Shown: piece by piece, positions 16,916-25,466 of the stretch | How positions within the stretch are numbered: the stretch's first letter is position 1 | How the letters are laid out: each line of letters starts with the position of its first letter | Source: a virus | Length of the DNA stretch: 54,995 bases | Virus record (IMG/VR): IMGVR_UViG_3300031240_000008 | Location: 1 to 54,995 of that record | Reading direction: 5' to 3' (one strand) | Made by a program: the position numbers and the translations under genes | Notes under the pieces: model-generated | What the model was told of the DNA's origin: nothing | Databases searched by the model: none | What the model saw: the letters and a program-made list of their open reading frames with translations, nothing else

Positions 16916-17233
16916 TTATCGATTTGATAACATCGTAAATAATCCAGTCATTGTAAATCCAATTCCAATAACAAACATAGCATTTCTAGGTGTTTGTTTC
17001 CAAAATGGTGGTCTAACAATTGGAGCATTATAGATATTCATTGGGCTTGAATAGGTCCAATAAACATTTCGTTCAAGCAAAGCAGCACCTGTAAAGGCAA
17101 TACCAGCAATTGTAAATGTTAAACCAGTTCTAGTGTTATCATCACTGGAATAATAACGAGGTGATCGTTTAAATGATTGAGAAAATGATGTCAGCGTTGA
17201 CAACATAAAGATTAATAATAGGAATTTTTTCAT
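16916..17233 (-). CDS. exported or membrane protein
   Basis: 105 aa from ATG 17233 (MKKFLLLIFMLSTLTSFSQS), a signal peptide followed by two hydrophobic segments (FTIAGIAFTGAALL and FVIGIGFTMTGLF). An upstream in-frame start near 17281 is rejected because the promoter at 17251-17282 lies over it. Function unknown; likely envelope. Confidence 0.75.
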   Translation of the reverse strand: MKKFLLLIFMLSTLTSFSQSFKRSPRYYSSDDNTRTGLTFTIAGIAFTGAALLERNVYWTYSSPMNIYNAPIVRPPFWKQTPRNAMFVIGIGFTMTGLFTMLSNR

Positions 17234-17250
17234 TTGATCATATTTTAAAA

Positions 17251-17282
17251 CAAAGGTACAAAAAATTCCCCAATAAAACAAA
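17251..17282 (-). promoter_or_regulatory. Bacteroidetes-type promoter
   Basis: TACCTTTG (17251-17258) and TTTG (17279-17282), 20-nt spacer; fixes the start of the gene at 17233. Confidence 0.9.
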
Positions 17283-17297
17283 TTATTGGGGATATTT

Positions 17298-18584
17298 TTA
17301 ATGTTTGGTTTGGAAACCCATTGATTGATTTTCTTTTTCTAGTTGACTTGAATAGAAACCTCTATACGATTCTTCAATAAGACTTACAGTGTCATTAACT
17401 GTCCAATCATCTTCATCTTCTGACATTTCTTTTATGTTGTCGGCTAAATTAGCAATAAATGAACCAGTAACCTTTGCTTTCTTTCCATTTATTCTGCCAT
17501 TTAATGCATCATAAACTTCTTTAATTTGCCATTTTTCTGGTAAGTGAATATTACAAACTTGAACAATTTGATCTTCATCTAAAAAGCTATAATCTAATGT
17601 GAAATTAAATCTACCTGGTCTTTCGGCAGCTTTATCCACCAAACCTTTATCATTAGTAGAAGCCAATAAGCTTATCTTACGTTTCTTAACACCATCAAAG
17701 AATGATAAGAATTGACCAAGTAATTGTGTGTAACTTCCGTTATCACGTGATCCTAGATATAAATCAATATCATCCATAATGATGACACCTTGATCAAATA
17801 TTTCGCATGCTTCTAATATTGAAGTTAGATCATCGGATGTCGAGAAATCTGGAATAATGAATGTGACATGTGGAATAAGTCTTCTTGCTATTTCACGAAT
17901 GCATTCTGTTTTACCAGTTCCTGGTTCTCCATTCAACAAATATCTAGCATTACCACCTCTACCAACACGTTTTATAAAATGCTCAATATATCTTTTTTGA
18001 ATCGCATTAAGAATTAATACATTGCTTGCAATTCCAAGATCAATTATTTCAATACCCTTGAAGCTACTCTCATGTAATTTTACCTTAATGCATTTACCTT
18101 TATATTCTGAATTATTAAAGGCAAATCCTATTAGCTTCTTATAATACTCTTCGAATTTTGTATTTAGAATACTTTTTTTAACTGATGTATTAAGTTGAAT
18201 GACTAACTCATTTCGACTATCAACATACATCTTTGTTTGGAAGATAAAGTCATTATCCACACCTTCCATTCTACCAGCAAACCAAAATGAACTGGTTATT
18301 TCAAAAGGACCACCATAGTTAACTCGTCCCAATGAATCTACTTGTCCATAAGAAGTAACTACAACATCTTTTGTCTTTCCACGAAATGATTTATATAAAT
18401 AAGCATTTAAAAAAGCAAATTCAATAAAACTAATATTTTTGGATAATGATTGGGCATCATATTCCTCTGAATCATCAAGTTCATCTGGTGGAACTTCCAT
18501 GTCTTCTGTTATCTCTTTAAGTAATTCTTCCTCTTGTGAATCAAATTCCTCAGATTTCTTGTTTTCAAGTTTTTTATTTCCCAT
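17298..18584 (-). CDS. AAA+ ATPase
   Basis: 428 aa. Residues about 210-350 carry Walker A (NGEPGTGKTE), Walker B (IIMDDIDLYLG), sensor-type ASTNDKG and arginine-finger-like RPGRFNF. Acidic N-terminal 60 residues. Resembles membrane-type AAA (Bcs1/FtsH-related) ATPase domains, but lacks a protease. A role in protein remodelling or tail assembly is speculation. Confidence 0.85.
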   Translation of the reverse strand: MGNKKLENKKSEEFDSQEEELLKEITEDMEVPPDELDDSEEYDAQSLSKNISFIEFAFLNAYLYKSFRGKTKDVVVTSYGQVDSLGRVNYGGPFEITSSFWFAGRMEGVDNDFIFQTKMYVDSRNELVIQLNTSVKKSILNTKFEEYYKKLIGFAFNNSEYKGKCIKVKLHESSFKGIEIIDLGIASNVLILNAIQKRYIEHFIKRVGRGGNARYLLNGEPGTGKTECIREIARRLIPHVTFIIPDFSTSDDLTSILEACEIFDQGVIIMDDIDLYLGSRDNGSYTQLLGQFLSFFDGVKKRKISLLASTNDKGLVDKAAERPGRFNFTLDYSFLDEDQIVQVCNIHLPEKWQIKEVYDALNGRINGKKAKVTGSFIANLADNIKEMSEDEDDWTVNDTVSLIEESYRGFYSSQLEKENQSMGFQTKH

Positions 18585-18609
18585 AATTCTATTTCTCTTT
18601 TAACTCTAA

Positions 18610-19242
18610 TTAATGATGATTATTTGACGCTTTAAAGTCAATATCTTCTTTTAATTTTATTATGTCCAAATAAGAAATTGGCGCATAGTTAAATCCCATA
18701 CAACCCACATCAATTATTCGATTTTGCTTATGAAATTCACCTTCACTTAAACTTAAATGACAATGACCATGTACATGATAACTACCATGATGTTTCTTAT
18801 TCCAAGAGTATATTGGATAATGCATGCAACAAAATAATACTTCTTCATCAATAGAAGAACCATCTGGCAATACTTTTTTAAATCTTATAAATAAATCCAA
18901 ATAGTCATCAACACTGACGAATTTTTTATACTTTTTTATATCATCATATTTATCATGATTACCAATGATATAATGAATTGTTCCATTTAGATTATTAACA
19001 AGCTTCTCAACAGTAATTTTATCTTCACGTCTAGCAAAGCTGAGATCACCTAGATAAATAACAATATCTTCTGGTTTAACAACATCATTCCAAGCCTTTT
19101 CAATTTCCAAATGCATTTCATTAACATCAGTAAATGGCCTATTATCAAAGCGCAATACATTGTGGTGAAACAAGTGAAAATCAGAAGTAAAATATATATT
19201 CTTCTGAATCTTTCCTTGTGTTAAATCAATATTTAATCTCAT
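18610..19242 (-). CDS. calcineurin-like metallophosphoesterase
   Basis: 210 aa. Motifs TSDFHLFHHNVLRFDNRPF, YLGDLSFAR, IIGNHDKYD, CMHYPIYSW and HVHGHCHLS are the five phosphoesterase motifs. Such phage enzymes often act on RNA or nucleotides. Overlaps the kinase gene by 4 nt. Confidence 0.88.
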   Translation of the reverse strand: MRLNIDLTQGKIQKNIYFTSDFHLFHHNVLRFDNRPFTDVNEMHLEIEKAWNDVVKPEDIVIYLGDLSFARREDKITVEKLVNNLNGTIHYIIGNHDKYDDIKKYKKFVSVDDYLDLFIRFKKVLPDGSSIDEEVLFCCMHYPIYSWNKKHHGSYHVHGHCHLSLSEGEFHKQNRIIDVGCMGFNYAPISYLDIIKLKEDIDFKASNNHH

Positions 19243-19778
19243 TTATTTAATTTTATTTTAACGTCCTTAAAAATAGTTTCTAATGAATCTGGGCCAATCC
19301 CAGTAATGGTTTCATAAGAAATATTATTTTCTGACAAGAATCCTTTCAAATCTTCATCAACTTGTTTAGCACCATCTAGGTCTTGATATCTGCCTACTGT
19401 TTCATATGGAACATTTAAATCTCGTTCTATGAAATATAGAAGATTATCATATTGATTATATTCCTTTAAAACCAAAGCTTTTAAATGAGGACACTTTGTT
19501 TTATCATAAGATGGAAATAACAATAAAGGTGCATCAGTAACAATTACATCAACTTCACCAGTTAAGCTGAATAAGATAAAATGCTGTTCTGCAAAAAGCT
19601 TAACTTGACAAGTGATCTCTTTCATTGCTTTTCGCATCAATAACTCCTTGATATATTCTGGAGCCACACTACAGGTAACACCATTTTTTTTCAATTTTGA
19701 AAATATATCAGCAGCTAGAATTGTCTTACCGATACCTGGTCCTCCAATAAGATTGATGACTATTTGTTTAGTTTCCAT
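19239..19778 (-). CDS. P-loop nucleotide kinase-like ATPase (AAA_28/NadR-like)
   Basis: 179 aa. Walker A LIGGPGIGKTILA, lid-type TDAPLLLFPSY and IERDLNVPYETVGRYQD match AAA_28 proteins, related to the ribosylnicotinamide kinase domain of NadR. It could phosphorylate nicotinamide riboside, feeding the NMNAT, but other nucleoside substrates are possible. Confidence 0.75.
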   Translation of the reverse strand: METKQIVINLIGGPGIGKTILAADIFSKLKKNGVTCSVAPEYIKELLMRKAMKEITCQVKLFAEQHFILFSLTGEVDVIVTDAPLLLFPSYDKTKCPHLKALVLKEYNQYDNLLYFIERDLNVPYETVGRYQDLDGAKQVDEDLKGFLSENNISYETITGIGPDSLETIFKDVKIKLNK

Positions 19779-20361
19779 CCGAATCCATTTGTTTCTTTAA
19801 CTTTGATAATACATCACTGGCATCTCCAAGTGTAAATGTTGTTACTGGATTCTTTTTTTTCATATTAACGATCTTGTTCTGAACATCAATGTCTTCAATA
19901 TTTTCAGCTCGTTCAATAAATGATGTTCGTTTAATAGAACCTAATAACCAATTAATATGTTTATCACCCTTAAGTGATTTTGTGATAACCCAATTATAAA
20001 ACTCCTGAAATGCTGGATAAGACATAAATGTAGTGGTATCTTTTCCAGTAACACCCATTTTCTTATCACCAATGAGCTTAGTTACTGGTGATGTCTTGTC
20101 AGCATTTTCATCAAACATGGTCTTCAAGCTCTTCATGAAGTTATCCTTGAATTCTTCTGTTTGAATTCCTTCAAAGATATCTTGTACTGAAAATAACGAA
20201 TCTTTCGTAATAACACATTTAAAATCACCCTTTGGTTTATCCATAACCTTTTCAACTTTTGAAATTGGCATATATGCTCTAACAAGATGGTTGATGAACG
20301 TTTTAGATTTTGGGTTCTCAAGCATCTTATCTAAGCTTGAATGGATTTCTTCTTGGGTCAT
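19768..20361 (-). CDS. hypothetical protein
   Basis: 197 aa soluble protein, mostly helical, ending with a charged region. Conserved-looking but not recognised. Ends 11 nt inside the kinase gene and starts 2 nt after the DUF3307 stop. Confidence 0.65.
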   Translation of the reverse strand: MTQEEIHSSLDKMLENPKSKTFINHLVRAYMPISKVEKVMDKPKGDFKCVITKDSLFSVQDIFEGIQTEEFKDNFMKSLKTMFDENADKTSPVTKLIGDKKMGVTGKDTTTFMSYPAFQEFYNWVITKSLKGDKHINWLLGSIKRTSFIERAENIEDIDVQNKIVNMKKKNPVTTFTLGDASDVLSKLKKQMDSDGN

Positions 20362-20363
20362 TC

Positions 20364-20750
20364 TTAATTTTGTTTAATGAAAATGTAATATGCTGAAAGT
20401 AATTGTATGTAGTGTAATACTTGATCAAAACCAACTACAACAAATCCCCAATGATAATCGTTCTTACCAAAGTATTTGCTGCTTAATCTGCTAGTACAGT
20501 AATCAGTAATCCAGTGTGTTATAAATACAAAAGCAGCAAACTCTAAATACTGGCTAGCCATGTATTCATATGATGGTTGGAAGAAGCAAAACATCCAAGC
20601 TAAGAACGTTACTGTAGAATAAACAGCAACATGAATTGTTAACCAATAATTGCTCTTACTTTTATTTACAGCCATCTCATCTGATTGGCACATGAAGTCA
20701 GCGAAAAAATGTATCGCTATTATCAATAAGGCTACAGGTATACTTATCAT
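20364..20750 (-). CDS. DUF3307 membrane protein
   Basis: 128 aa, three to four membrane helices. LIIAIHFFADFMCQSDEMA (with HFxxDF.Q) and HWITDYCTSR are typical of DUF3307. Function unknown in cells as well. Confidence 0.8.
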   Translation of the reverse strand: MISIPVALLIIAIHFFADFMCQSDEMAVNKSKSNYWLTIHVAVYSTVTFLAWMFCFFQPSYEYMASQYLEFAAFVFITHWITDYCTSRLSSKYFGKNDYHWGFVVVGFDQVLHYIQLLSAYYIFIKQN

Positions 20751-20751
20751 A

Positions 20752-21192
20752 CTATTTGTTTAATATTTCTTCTTGAATAACTTTAGTAACAACTTTGTTG
20801 TCAAAAGCTTTTCCTTTATTTTGTCTATTGAATGTTCCTGTAAGGAAGCCAACATTTAAAGCAATCGTTTCAGATGTATTTAACATGTTCTTGACTAAAA
20901 TACGAATTTCATCTTCAGTCATTAATGTTGGTTGATATGGCTTGATGTAAGATAATTCCAATTCTTGTTCTGAAACATCTAACTTCATTGTCTTGCGACC
21001 TTCAATGTTTTCTAGAATTCCTTTTTCAAAGGATTTAATCACCTTCAAAACATTTTCATCGGTAGATGGAATCAATTGGCCTTCTTGAGTTTGTATAGCA
21101 CCTTTTAAAACGCTTAAGAAATTTTTCTTTAACATGTCTTTAGCTTTGTAAGCTTCCATGAAATCAGCGTTTATTTGTTCTTTTATTGACAT
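20752..21192 (-). CDS. YqeY/GatB-related protein
   Basis: 146 aa. MSIKEQINADFMEAYKAKD...LSVLKGAI, then SYIKPYQPTLMTEDEI and C-terminal KGKAFDNKVVTKVIQEEI match YqeY, the stand-alone tail domain related to GatB of tRNA amidotransferase. Likely binds tRNA; exact role unknown. Fits the phage's translation theme. Confidence 0.85.
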   Translation of the reverse strand: MSIKEQINADFMEAYKAKDMLKKNFLSVLKGAIQTQEGQLIPSTDENVLKVIKSFEKGILENIEGRKTMKLDVSEQELELSYIKPYQPTLMTEDEIRILVKNMLNTSETIALNVGFLTGTFNRQNKGKAFDNKVVTKVIQEEILNK

Positions 21193-21197
21193 TTGTT

Positions 21198-21383
21198 TTA
21201 TTTTTTTACAACTAAATAATGGTGATAATTTTTATTACCATCAGAAGCAAAATAGCCCCATTTCAATTCACCCCTTTGTACTCGTTCACCTATTAATCTG
21301 AATTCATCTTGTGGAGCATCAGATGCTATTCGTATGTATTTCGATGGCTTTATTTCTTCTTTTTCTTCTTTCTTTTTAGCCAT
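21198..21383 (-). CDS. small hypothetical protein
   Basis: 61 aa with lysine/glutamate-rich start (MAKKKEEKEEIK) and C-terminal beta segment. First gene of the operon from 21383 to 17298. Unknown. Confidence 0.6.
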   Translation of the reverse strand: MAKKKEEKEEIKPSKYIRIASDAPQDEFRLIGERVQRGELKWGYFASDGNKNYHHYLVVKK

Positions 21384-21397
21384 TGTGATTCATATAA

Positions 21398-21429
21398 CAA
21401 AGGTACTATATTTATTTTATAAATACAAG
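21398..21429 (-). promoter_or_regulatory. Bacteroidetes-type promoter
   Basis: TACCTTTG (21398-21405) and CTTG (21426), 20-nt spacer, 14 nt before the 21383 start. Confidence 0.88.
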
Positions 21430-21431
21430 TA

Positions 21432-21815
21432 TTATTTTTTAGGTTTTCTCCAATGATTATTAATCATAATATTAAGATTTGTAAAAGGAATATATCGGCC
21501 ACCTTTCATTCCTTTTCCAGTTCTAAAATATACATGAATACCAAAAATAGTAAACCAAGTTCCACCTATGTGTTTCCAATCACCTTTTTGAAAGGGTTTC
21601 CAACAATCAAGATTATCTGATCTTTCCTTATAGTATTCATTCATAAATCTGATCATGCTCCAAAATTGCTTCTCAGCTTCTTCTTTTGTCTTTCCATCAC
21701 CATAACTTGAAAAACCTAGAATTTTTTCAGCTTCTTCTGTTGTTGAAATAAAAACTGTTTCACCCTCTTGAATCAATTCAACTGGTATGCTTATATTAAT
21801 AGTTTCTGAAGTCAT
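21432..21815 (-). CDS. hypothetical protein
   Basis: 127 aa. Contains a beta-alpha-beta-like N-terminus and a Trp/Gly-rich centre (GDWKHIGGTWFTIFGIHVYF). Not assigned. Confidence 0.65.
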   Translation of the reverse strand: MTSETINISIPVELIQEGETVFISTTEEAEKILGFSSYGDGKTKEEAEKQFWSMIRFMNEYYKERSDNLDCWKPFQKGDWKHIGGTWFTIFGIHVYFRTGKGMKGGRYIPFTNLNIMINNHWRKPKK

Positions 21816-21816
21816 A

Positions 21817-22005
21817 TTAGTATTTTTTTACTGTTCCTTGATCAGTTATTGAAACAAGAGTGTCTTTGCCATATGGCATTCCAGTTCCGTTGAAAACAAC
21901 TGAGCGATTTTGATCGATCCAACGCTTGAAAATTAATTGGCCTTTAGCATTGTAAAGGTAGAGTTCTTTACCTACGATTACTTTATTAAATGTTCCTTGT
22001 AACAT
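21817..22005 (-). CDS. small hypothetical protein
   Basis: 62 aa, beta-rich (ELYLYNAKGQLIFKRWI). 1 nt from the next gene. Unknown. Confidence 0.6.
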   Translation of the reverse strand: MLQGTFNKVIVGKELYLYNAKGQLIFKRWIDQNRSVVFNGTGMPYGKDTLVSITDQGTVKKY

Positions 22006-22011
22006 AAAACT

Positions 22012-22209
22012 TTATTTATTTTTAATAGAATACTCTTTTCGTTCCAATAGTAAAGTCAAATCAGTATATGCAATCCAATCACTGAACTTATCAATGAATA
22101 AATCAATGTATCTGGATGCACCTTTGGTGTGTTCCAGATTTACGCATGAATTAATAACAGCTTCTGCTTTCTCAAATGCGATTTCTTTTGGACTTAGTTG
22201 ATTATTCAT
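22012..22209 (-). CDS. small hypothetical protein
   Basis: 65 aa helical protein; overlaps the zinc-ribbon gene by 8 nt. Unknown. Confidence 0.6.
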   Translation of the reverse strand: MNNQLSPKEIAFEKAEAVINSCVNLEHTKGASRYIDLFIDKFSDWIAYTDLTLLLERKEYSIKNK

Positions 22210-22435
22210 TTACCGAATAGGTTAATAGTTGTTTACATTTGTCACAGTATATTGGAGGTGCCTTTCCTAACATTGATTCAGAAATATACGGTCCTTCATT
22301 ATTGCCATTGATATCTTCAACAATATAATTTTCACCTTCTTTGCTTGATACAAAACACATTATGATGTAACATCGATTACATAAAGCAACTGGGTTACCA
22401 CCATTAAATTTTATTATTGGAGTTAGCTTTTTCAT
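22202..22435 (-). CDS. zinc-ribbon-like small protein
   Basis: 77 aa. Two Cys pairs, CNRCYIIMC (residues 19-27) and CDKCKQLL near the C-terminus, suggest a zinc ribbon. Its promoter ends 2 nt before the ATG, so the mRNA should be leaderless. Confidence 0.65.
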   Translation of the reverse strand: MKKLTPIIKFNGGNPVALCNRCYIIMCFVSSKEGENYIVEDINGNNEGPYISESMLGKAPPIYCDKCKQLLTYSVNE

Positions 22436-22437
22436 TA

Positions 22438-22469
22438 CAAAGGTACAAATTTATATTCATTTAACCAAA
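22438..22469 (-). promoter_or_regulatory. Bacteroidetes-type promoter
   Basis: TACCTTTG (22438-22445) and TTTG (22466-22469), 20-nt spacer; 2 nt before the ATG. Confidence 0.9.
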
Positions 22470-22530
22470 TTTTATTTTAGTAGAAACAACTCTTATATAA
22501 ATATTCCCTATTGCAACAATAAATTAAAAA

Positions 22531-22818
22531 TTACTTTTCTTCCTCCTTAACAGATTCATTATCAACCTCATCTTTTGGTTTTAACAAATCAGTTAAATTC
22601 TTGATGGCTTCTGTCACCATTACTTCTCTTTTGGAATAGCCATTTTGATCAGCTAAATCAATTAAAGCACATAATGCTTCACAAACACAAACTACGTCTG
22701 TATTAACTAATAATTGAGCTTCTTCGAAATTGGTTGGTGGTTTAATCTCATTTGGTTTCCCAAGAATGACCTTTTGTGGACGATCACTATCAATGTCTAT
22801 TAATAATAAAGTTTTCAT
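22531..22818 (-). CDS. hypothetical protein
   Basis: 95 aa acidic protein, helical centre and very acidic tail (KDEVDNESVKEEEK). Single-gene unit with its own promoter. Unknown. Confidence 0.65.
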   Translation of the reverse strand: MKTLLLIDIDSDRPQKVILGKPNEIKPPTNFEEAQLLVNTDVVCVCEALCALIDLADQNGYSKREVMVTEAIKNLTDLLKPKDEVDNESVKEEEK

Positions 22819-22835
22819 AATATCTAGCTTTTAGG

Positions 22836-22866
22836 CAAATATACTATTTTTTTCGTATCAGTGCAA
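22836..22866 (-). promoter_or_regulatory. Bacteroidetes-type promoter
   Basis: TATATTTG (22836-22843) with TTG at 22864-22866, 20-nt spacer; 17 nt before 22818. Confidence 0.75.
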
Positions 22867-22867
22867 C

Positions 22868-22875
22868 TATTTATA
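22868..22875 (+). promoter_or_regulatory. TATTTATA motif, putative late promoter
   Basis: 8-mer 17 nt before the ATG of the small basic protein at 22893. Confidence 0.55.
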
Positions 22876-22892
22876 TGCAAATTAAACCAATC

Positions 22893-23039
22893 ATGGCAAA
22901 ACAATTGAAAACAGGTAATACCTCAACTAGAATAACCAATGCTAAAAAAAGCAGAAAAGGAATTCATGCTAAAAGCAAAGCATCAAGATCAAAAAAAGCT
23001 AAAAATTACTTTAAACGAAATGTAGGTCAAGGTAAATAA
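22893..23039 (+). CDS. small lysine-rich basic protein
   Basis: 48 aa; starts MAKQLKTGNTSTRITNAKK and ends NYFKRNVGQGK, with Lys, Arg and Ser/Gly making up about half. Transcribed on the plus strand, away from the divergent 22818 gene. Likely nucleic-acid binding; a virion DNA-binding or ribosome-associated role is possible. The TATTTATA box upstream groups it with the packaged-type genes. Confidence 0.7.
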   Translation: MAKQLKTGNTSTRITNAKKSRKGIHAKSKASRSKKAKNYFKRNVGQGK

Positions 23040-23061
23040 AAAGGGTTTTAAAATAATTTTA

Positions 23062-23619
23062 TTATTTTAATTTGTAATTCTTTTTTGTTCCATCTGCCTT
23101 TGAGTAAACAAATTTACTTGGTTTAATTTCAATGTCAACCATCTCTTTTAATTTTTTGATGTACTTATCTGCCATCTTAGGTTTAAGATACGCTATTGTA
23201 CAGTGAGGATGATATTTTGGATGATCATTCGTATATGGAAAATTATCTGTAAATTTTTTGTTTGCTTTATGTAAATCTTCACTTTCAACATCAAATTTCA
23301 ATACATCAAATTTTGGATTTGCAAAAGAAGAAATTCCTTTAAATGCCATTTTAGGTGTCTTAAGACTATCAATTTCTTCTTCAATATCTTTATCTAAAAT
23401 ATTATTGTGAAGTCCAAATAAGATTGTTACATGTGGTTCAGTTTCTCTACCAAATCCAGTATCATCCTTGGGATCATATAAATCATCTTCATCGATCATA
23501 TCTTGCATTTCATTCCAGCGTTTTTGATCTGCATCTAAAAACACCATTACACAACCATATTCATTTTTGTGAGCACCTTCATTTAATAAAGCCATTCTAA
23601 GTCGTTTTCTAATATCCAT
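23062..23619 (-). CDS. 2H phosphoesterase with packaging-type N-terminus
   Basis: 185 aa. Two HxT motifs, HVTILFG (about residue 79) and HCTIAYL (about 147), define the 2'-5' RNA ligase / 2H phosphodiesterase fold, which cuts 2'-5' or cyclic phosphodiester bonds. The first 14 residues (MDIRKRLRMALLNE|GA) look like a T4-type capsid targeting sequence with an LxE cleavage site. It may therefore be injected; candidates are cyclic nucleotide degradation (anti-CBASS) or RNA end repair. Confidence 0.8.
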   Translation of the reverse strand: MDIRKRLRMALLNEGAHKNEYGCVMVFLDADQKRWNEMQDMIDEDDLYDPKDDTGFGRETEPHVTILFGLHNNILDKDIEEEIDSLKTPKMAFKGISSFANPKFDVLKFDVESEDLHKANKKFTDNFPYTNDHPKYHPHCTIAYLKPKMADKYIKKLKEMVDIEIKPSKFVYSKADGTKKNYKLK

Positions 23620-23635
23620 ATTATCCTGATTTTAA

Positions 23636-23643
23636 TATAAATA
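23636..23643 (-). promoter_or_regulatory. TATTTATA motif, putative late promoter
   Basis: Coding-strand TATTTATA, 16 nt before the start of the 2H phosphoesterase at 23619. Confidence 0.6.
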
Positions 23644-23670
23644 TCGTTATGAAACGACAAAAATAAAGAA

Positions 23671-23694
23671 AACCCATACAATTTGTATGGGTTT
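23671..23694 (-). terminator. intrinsic terminator of mnmA
   Basis: Inverted repeat AACCCATAC...GTATGGGTT (about 10 bp) directly after the mnmA stop (23701), followed on the minus strand by an A/T-rich stretch. Confidence 0.7.
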
Positions 23695-23700
23695 CTTGAA

Positions 23701-24828
23701 TCATAATACTTCATGGATATGACCACCGCCTATTACATCCGATGGGTTATTTGGGTCGTAAAAGACCGTTGATTGGCCAGCTGTTATTGTTCGAACTTGG
23801 TGAGCAAAATCCACTCGCACCATATCATTGCCTAAGCAAGTTAAGGTAGCTAGTGTTGTCTTACCACGATATCTTACATTAGCAAGGACTTCCATTCCAT
23901 CCAATGCATCATAATCAACCTTGATAGTATTTATCTTCTTGACAATCATGTGTTGTCTCATAAGGTCCTTTTCAAGTCCTAGAGTCACTTCATTTGTCTT
24001 TGGGTTGATATCCGTTACATAAAATGGTTCAGTGCTAGGAAGATCACCAACACCCAATCCACGTCTTTGTCCAACAGTGAAATATGGGAATCCATCATGA
24101 GTTCCAATTATCTTACCATCCGTATCAATAAAATTACCCTTGTTGATTTCTCTCTTTCTAGAAAGAAATGCTCGGTAGTTATTATCTGGGATGAAACAGA
24201 TTTCGTAGCTTTCTCCCTTCTTGGATAATGCTTCATAACCTCTATCAGCAGCCATCTTTCTTATGTCAGTCTTTTCATAACCTCCAACTGGAAAGATGGT
24301 TCTTGCAAGAACTTCTTGAGTAAGTCCCCACAATACATAAGATTGATCCTTTGTTACATCAACACCACTAGACAACATGTAACGACCATTTTCATTTCTG
24401 ATAATAGCATAGTGTCCTGTTGCGATATAATCACAATTCAATTGATCAGCAATCTTTAATAATGCACCCCACTTGATGTGAGTATTACATAGGATACATG
24501 GATTAGGTGTTCTACCTTCCATATATTCATCAATGAAATTGTTGATAACAGAATCATTGAAGCTGTTACGGATATCATAGATTGTATGTGGGATATCATT
24601 CTTAACACAAATTTCTCTTGCATCATTAATATCATCCAATGAGCAACATCCTGTACTCTTGTTGTGTGCAATGTCAACACCAGAACTAGCATAATCCCAT
24701 GTCTTCATGGTGATCCCAATTACGTCAACTTGATCTTCTTTGAGTAAGACAGCTGATATAGTAGAATCAATACCTCCACTCATAGCACATAACACCCTCT
24801 TTCCTTTTAAATGACTATATACACCCAT
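23701..24828 (-). CDS. mnmA: tRNA-specific 2-thiouridylase
   Basis: 375 aa, full length. PP-loop SGGIDST (residues 18-24), the catalytic first Cys in NPCILCN, the second in ICFIPD, tRNA-contact segment TGHYA and central TVGQRRGLG all match MnmA. It thiolates U34 in tRNA anticodons of Glu, Gln and Lys. The phage encodes several tRNA-Glu (TTC), a direct set of substrates. Followed by a terminator; no -7 box was seen upstream. Confidence 0.93.
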   Translation of the reverse strand: MGVYSHLKGKRVLCAMSGGIDSTISAVLLKEDQVDVIGITMKTWDYASSGVDIAHNKSTGCCSLDDINDAREICVKNDIPHTIYDIRNSFNDSVINNFIDEYMEGRTPNPCILCNTHIKWGALLKIADQLNCDYIATGHYAIIRNENGRYMLSSGVDVTKDQSYVLWGLTQEVLARTIFPVGGYEKTDIRKMAADRGYEALSKKGESYEICFIPDNNYRAFLSRKREINKGNFIDTDGKIIGTHDGFPYFTVGQRRGLGVGDLPSTEPFYVTDINPKTNEVTLGLEKDLMRQHMIVKKINTIKVDYDALDGMEVLANVRYRGKTTLATLTCLGNDMVRVDFAHQVRTITAGQSTVFYDPNNPSDVIGGGHIHEVL

Positions 24829-24922
24829 GTTTTTATATTTTATTGTACTTCTTTTTACACCAAATAAATCAGCAACGTTTTGTAATGTTAATTTTTATTA
24901 CATTAACACCATTTTAAATAAA

Positions 24923-24947
24923 ATGGGTCTTCATTACAAAGACCCAT
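24923..24947 (-). terminator. intrinsic terminator
   Basis: 9-bp stem ATGGGTCTT / AAGACCCAT with a 7-nt loop, T-rich on the minus-strand 3' side. Sits just after the first DGR target gene (stop at 24973). Confidence 0.75.
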
Positions 24948-24972
24948 ATCATTATCATAAAAGGACCAATAA

Positions 24973-25413
24973 CTAATCCTCAAGAATATAATCTTTAAAC
25001 AAGTCCAAAAATGTAATTCCTAAAAACTTAGCTTGATCTTCACTTTCTACATAAAGGGCCGATGGAACATCCGTATCAGTATTATTATAATAAGTATCAT
25101 AAGACGAAAAACCTTGCTCCAAATCAAACCAAACTCTATATTTACGTTGATTGGTGTTAGACCAAACTGGTTTCCAATTAGTAAATGATCGGATTGCCTT
25201 AACAATTATTTTAAGTTTTCTAAGTGCAATCTCATTCTTATCTAAACCATCAAGTTTAGAGTTGAATTGGCTTACATTGATGTTTTGTTGTTCGCAAGCC
25301 TTATCAAAGGATGTAATATCCTTGTAAGATTTAATTTTACTAGTCTGTCTAGCTATTTCAGCTAATTGTTCATCAGTTAAGGTGATTGAAACACCATTGA
25401 TATCTATTTTCAT
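24973..25413 (-). CDS. DGR target protein 1
   Basis: 146 aa. Shares the C-terminal block of the other two targets: a WKPVW-type motif, a Phe-Ser-rich core (GFSSYDTYYN), VPSALYVES and a helical tail ending KDYILED. Residues about 101-119 are encoded by variable repeat VR1 (25057-25113). In DGR systems such proteins are binding adhesins with a C-type-lectin-like fold displayed on virion or cell. Own promoter at 25434. Confidence 0.88.
   Translation of the reverse strand: MKIDINGVSITLTDEQLAEIARQTSKIKSYKDITSFDKACEQQNINVSQFNSKLDGLDKNEIALRKLKIIVKAIRSFTNWKPVWSNTNQRKYRVWFDLEQGFSSYDTYYNNTDTDVPSALYVESEDQAKFLGITFLDLFKDYILED
25057..25113 (-). repeat. DGR variable repeat VR1
   Basis: 57 nt homologous to the template repeat at 26539-26595. 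The six coding-strand differences all sit on template A positions, the mark of adenine mutagenesis. Confidence 0.93.
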
Positions 25414-25433
25414 GTTGAGTTTTGTTTAGGACA

Positions 25434-25465
25434 CAAAGGTATGAAAAAAAATTGAAACAACCAAA
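25434..25465 (-). promoter_or_regulatory. Bacteroidetes-type promoter (DGR target 1)
   Basis: TACCTTTG (25434-25441) and TTTG (25462-25465), 20-nt spacer, 20 nt before the ATG. Confidence 0.88.
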
Positions 25466-25466
25466 T

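Noticed and set aside
17234-17281. Longer start for the exported protein
   Set aside because: The promoter at 17251-17282 overlaps it; the mRNA cannot contain that start.
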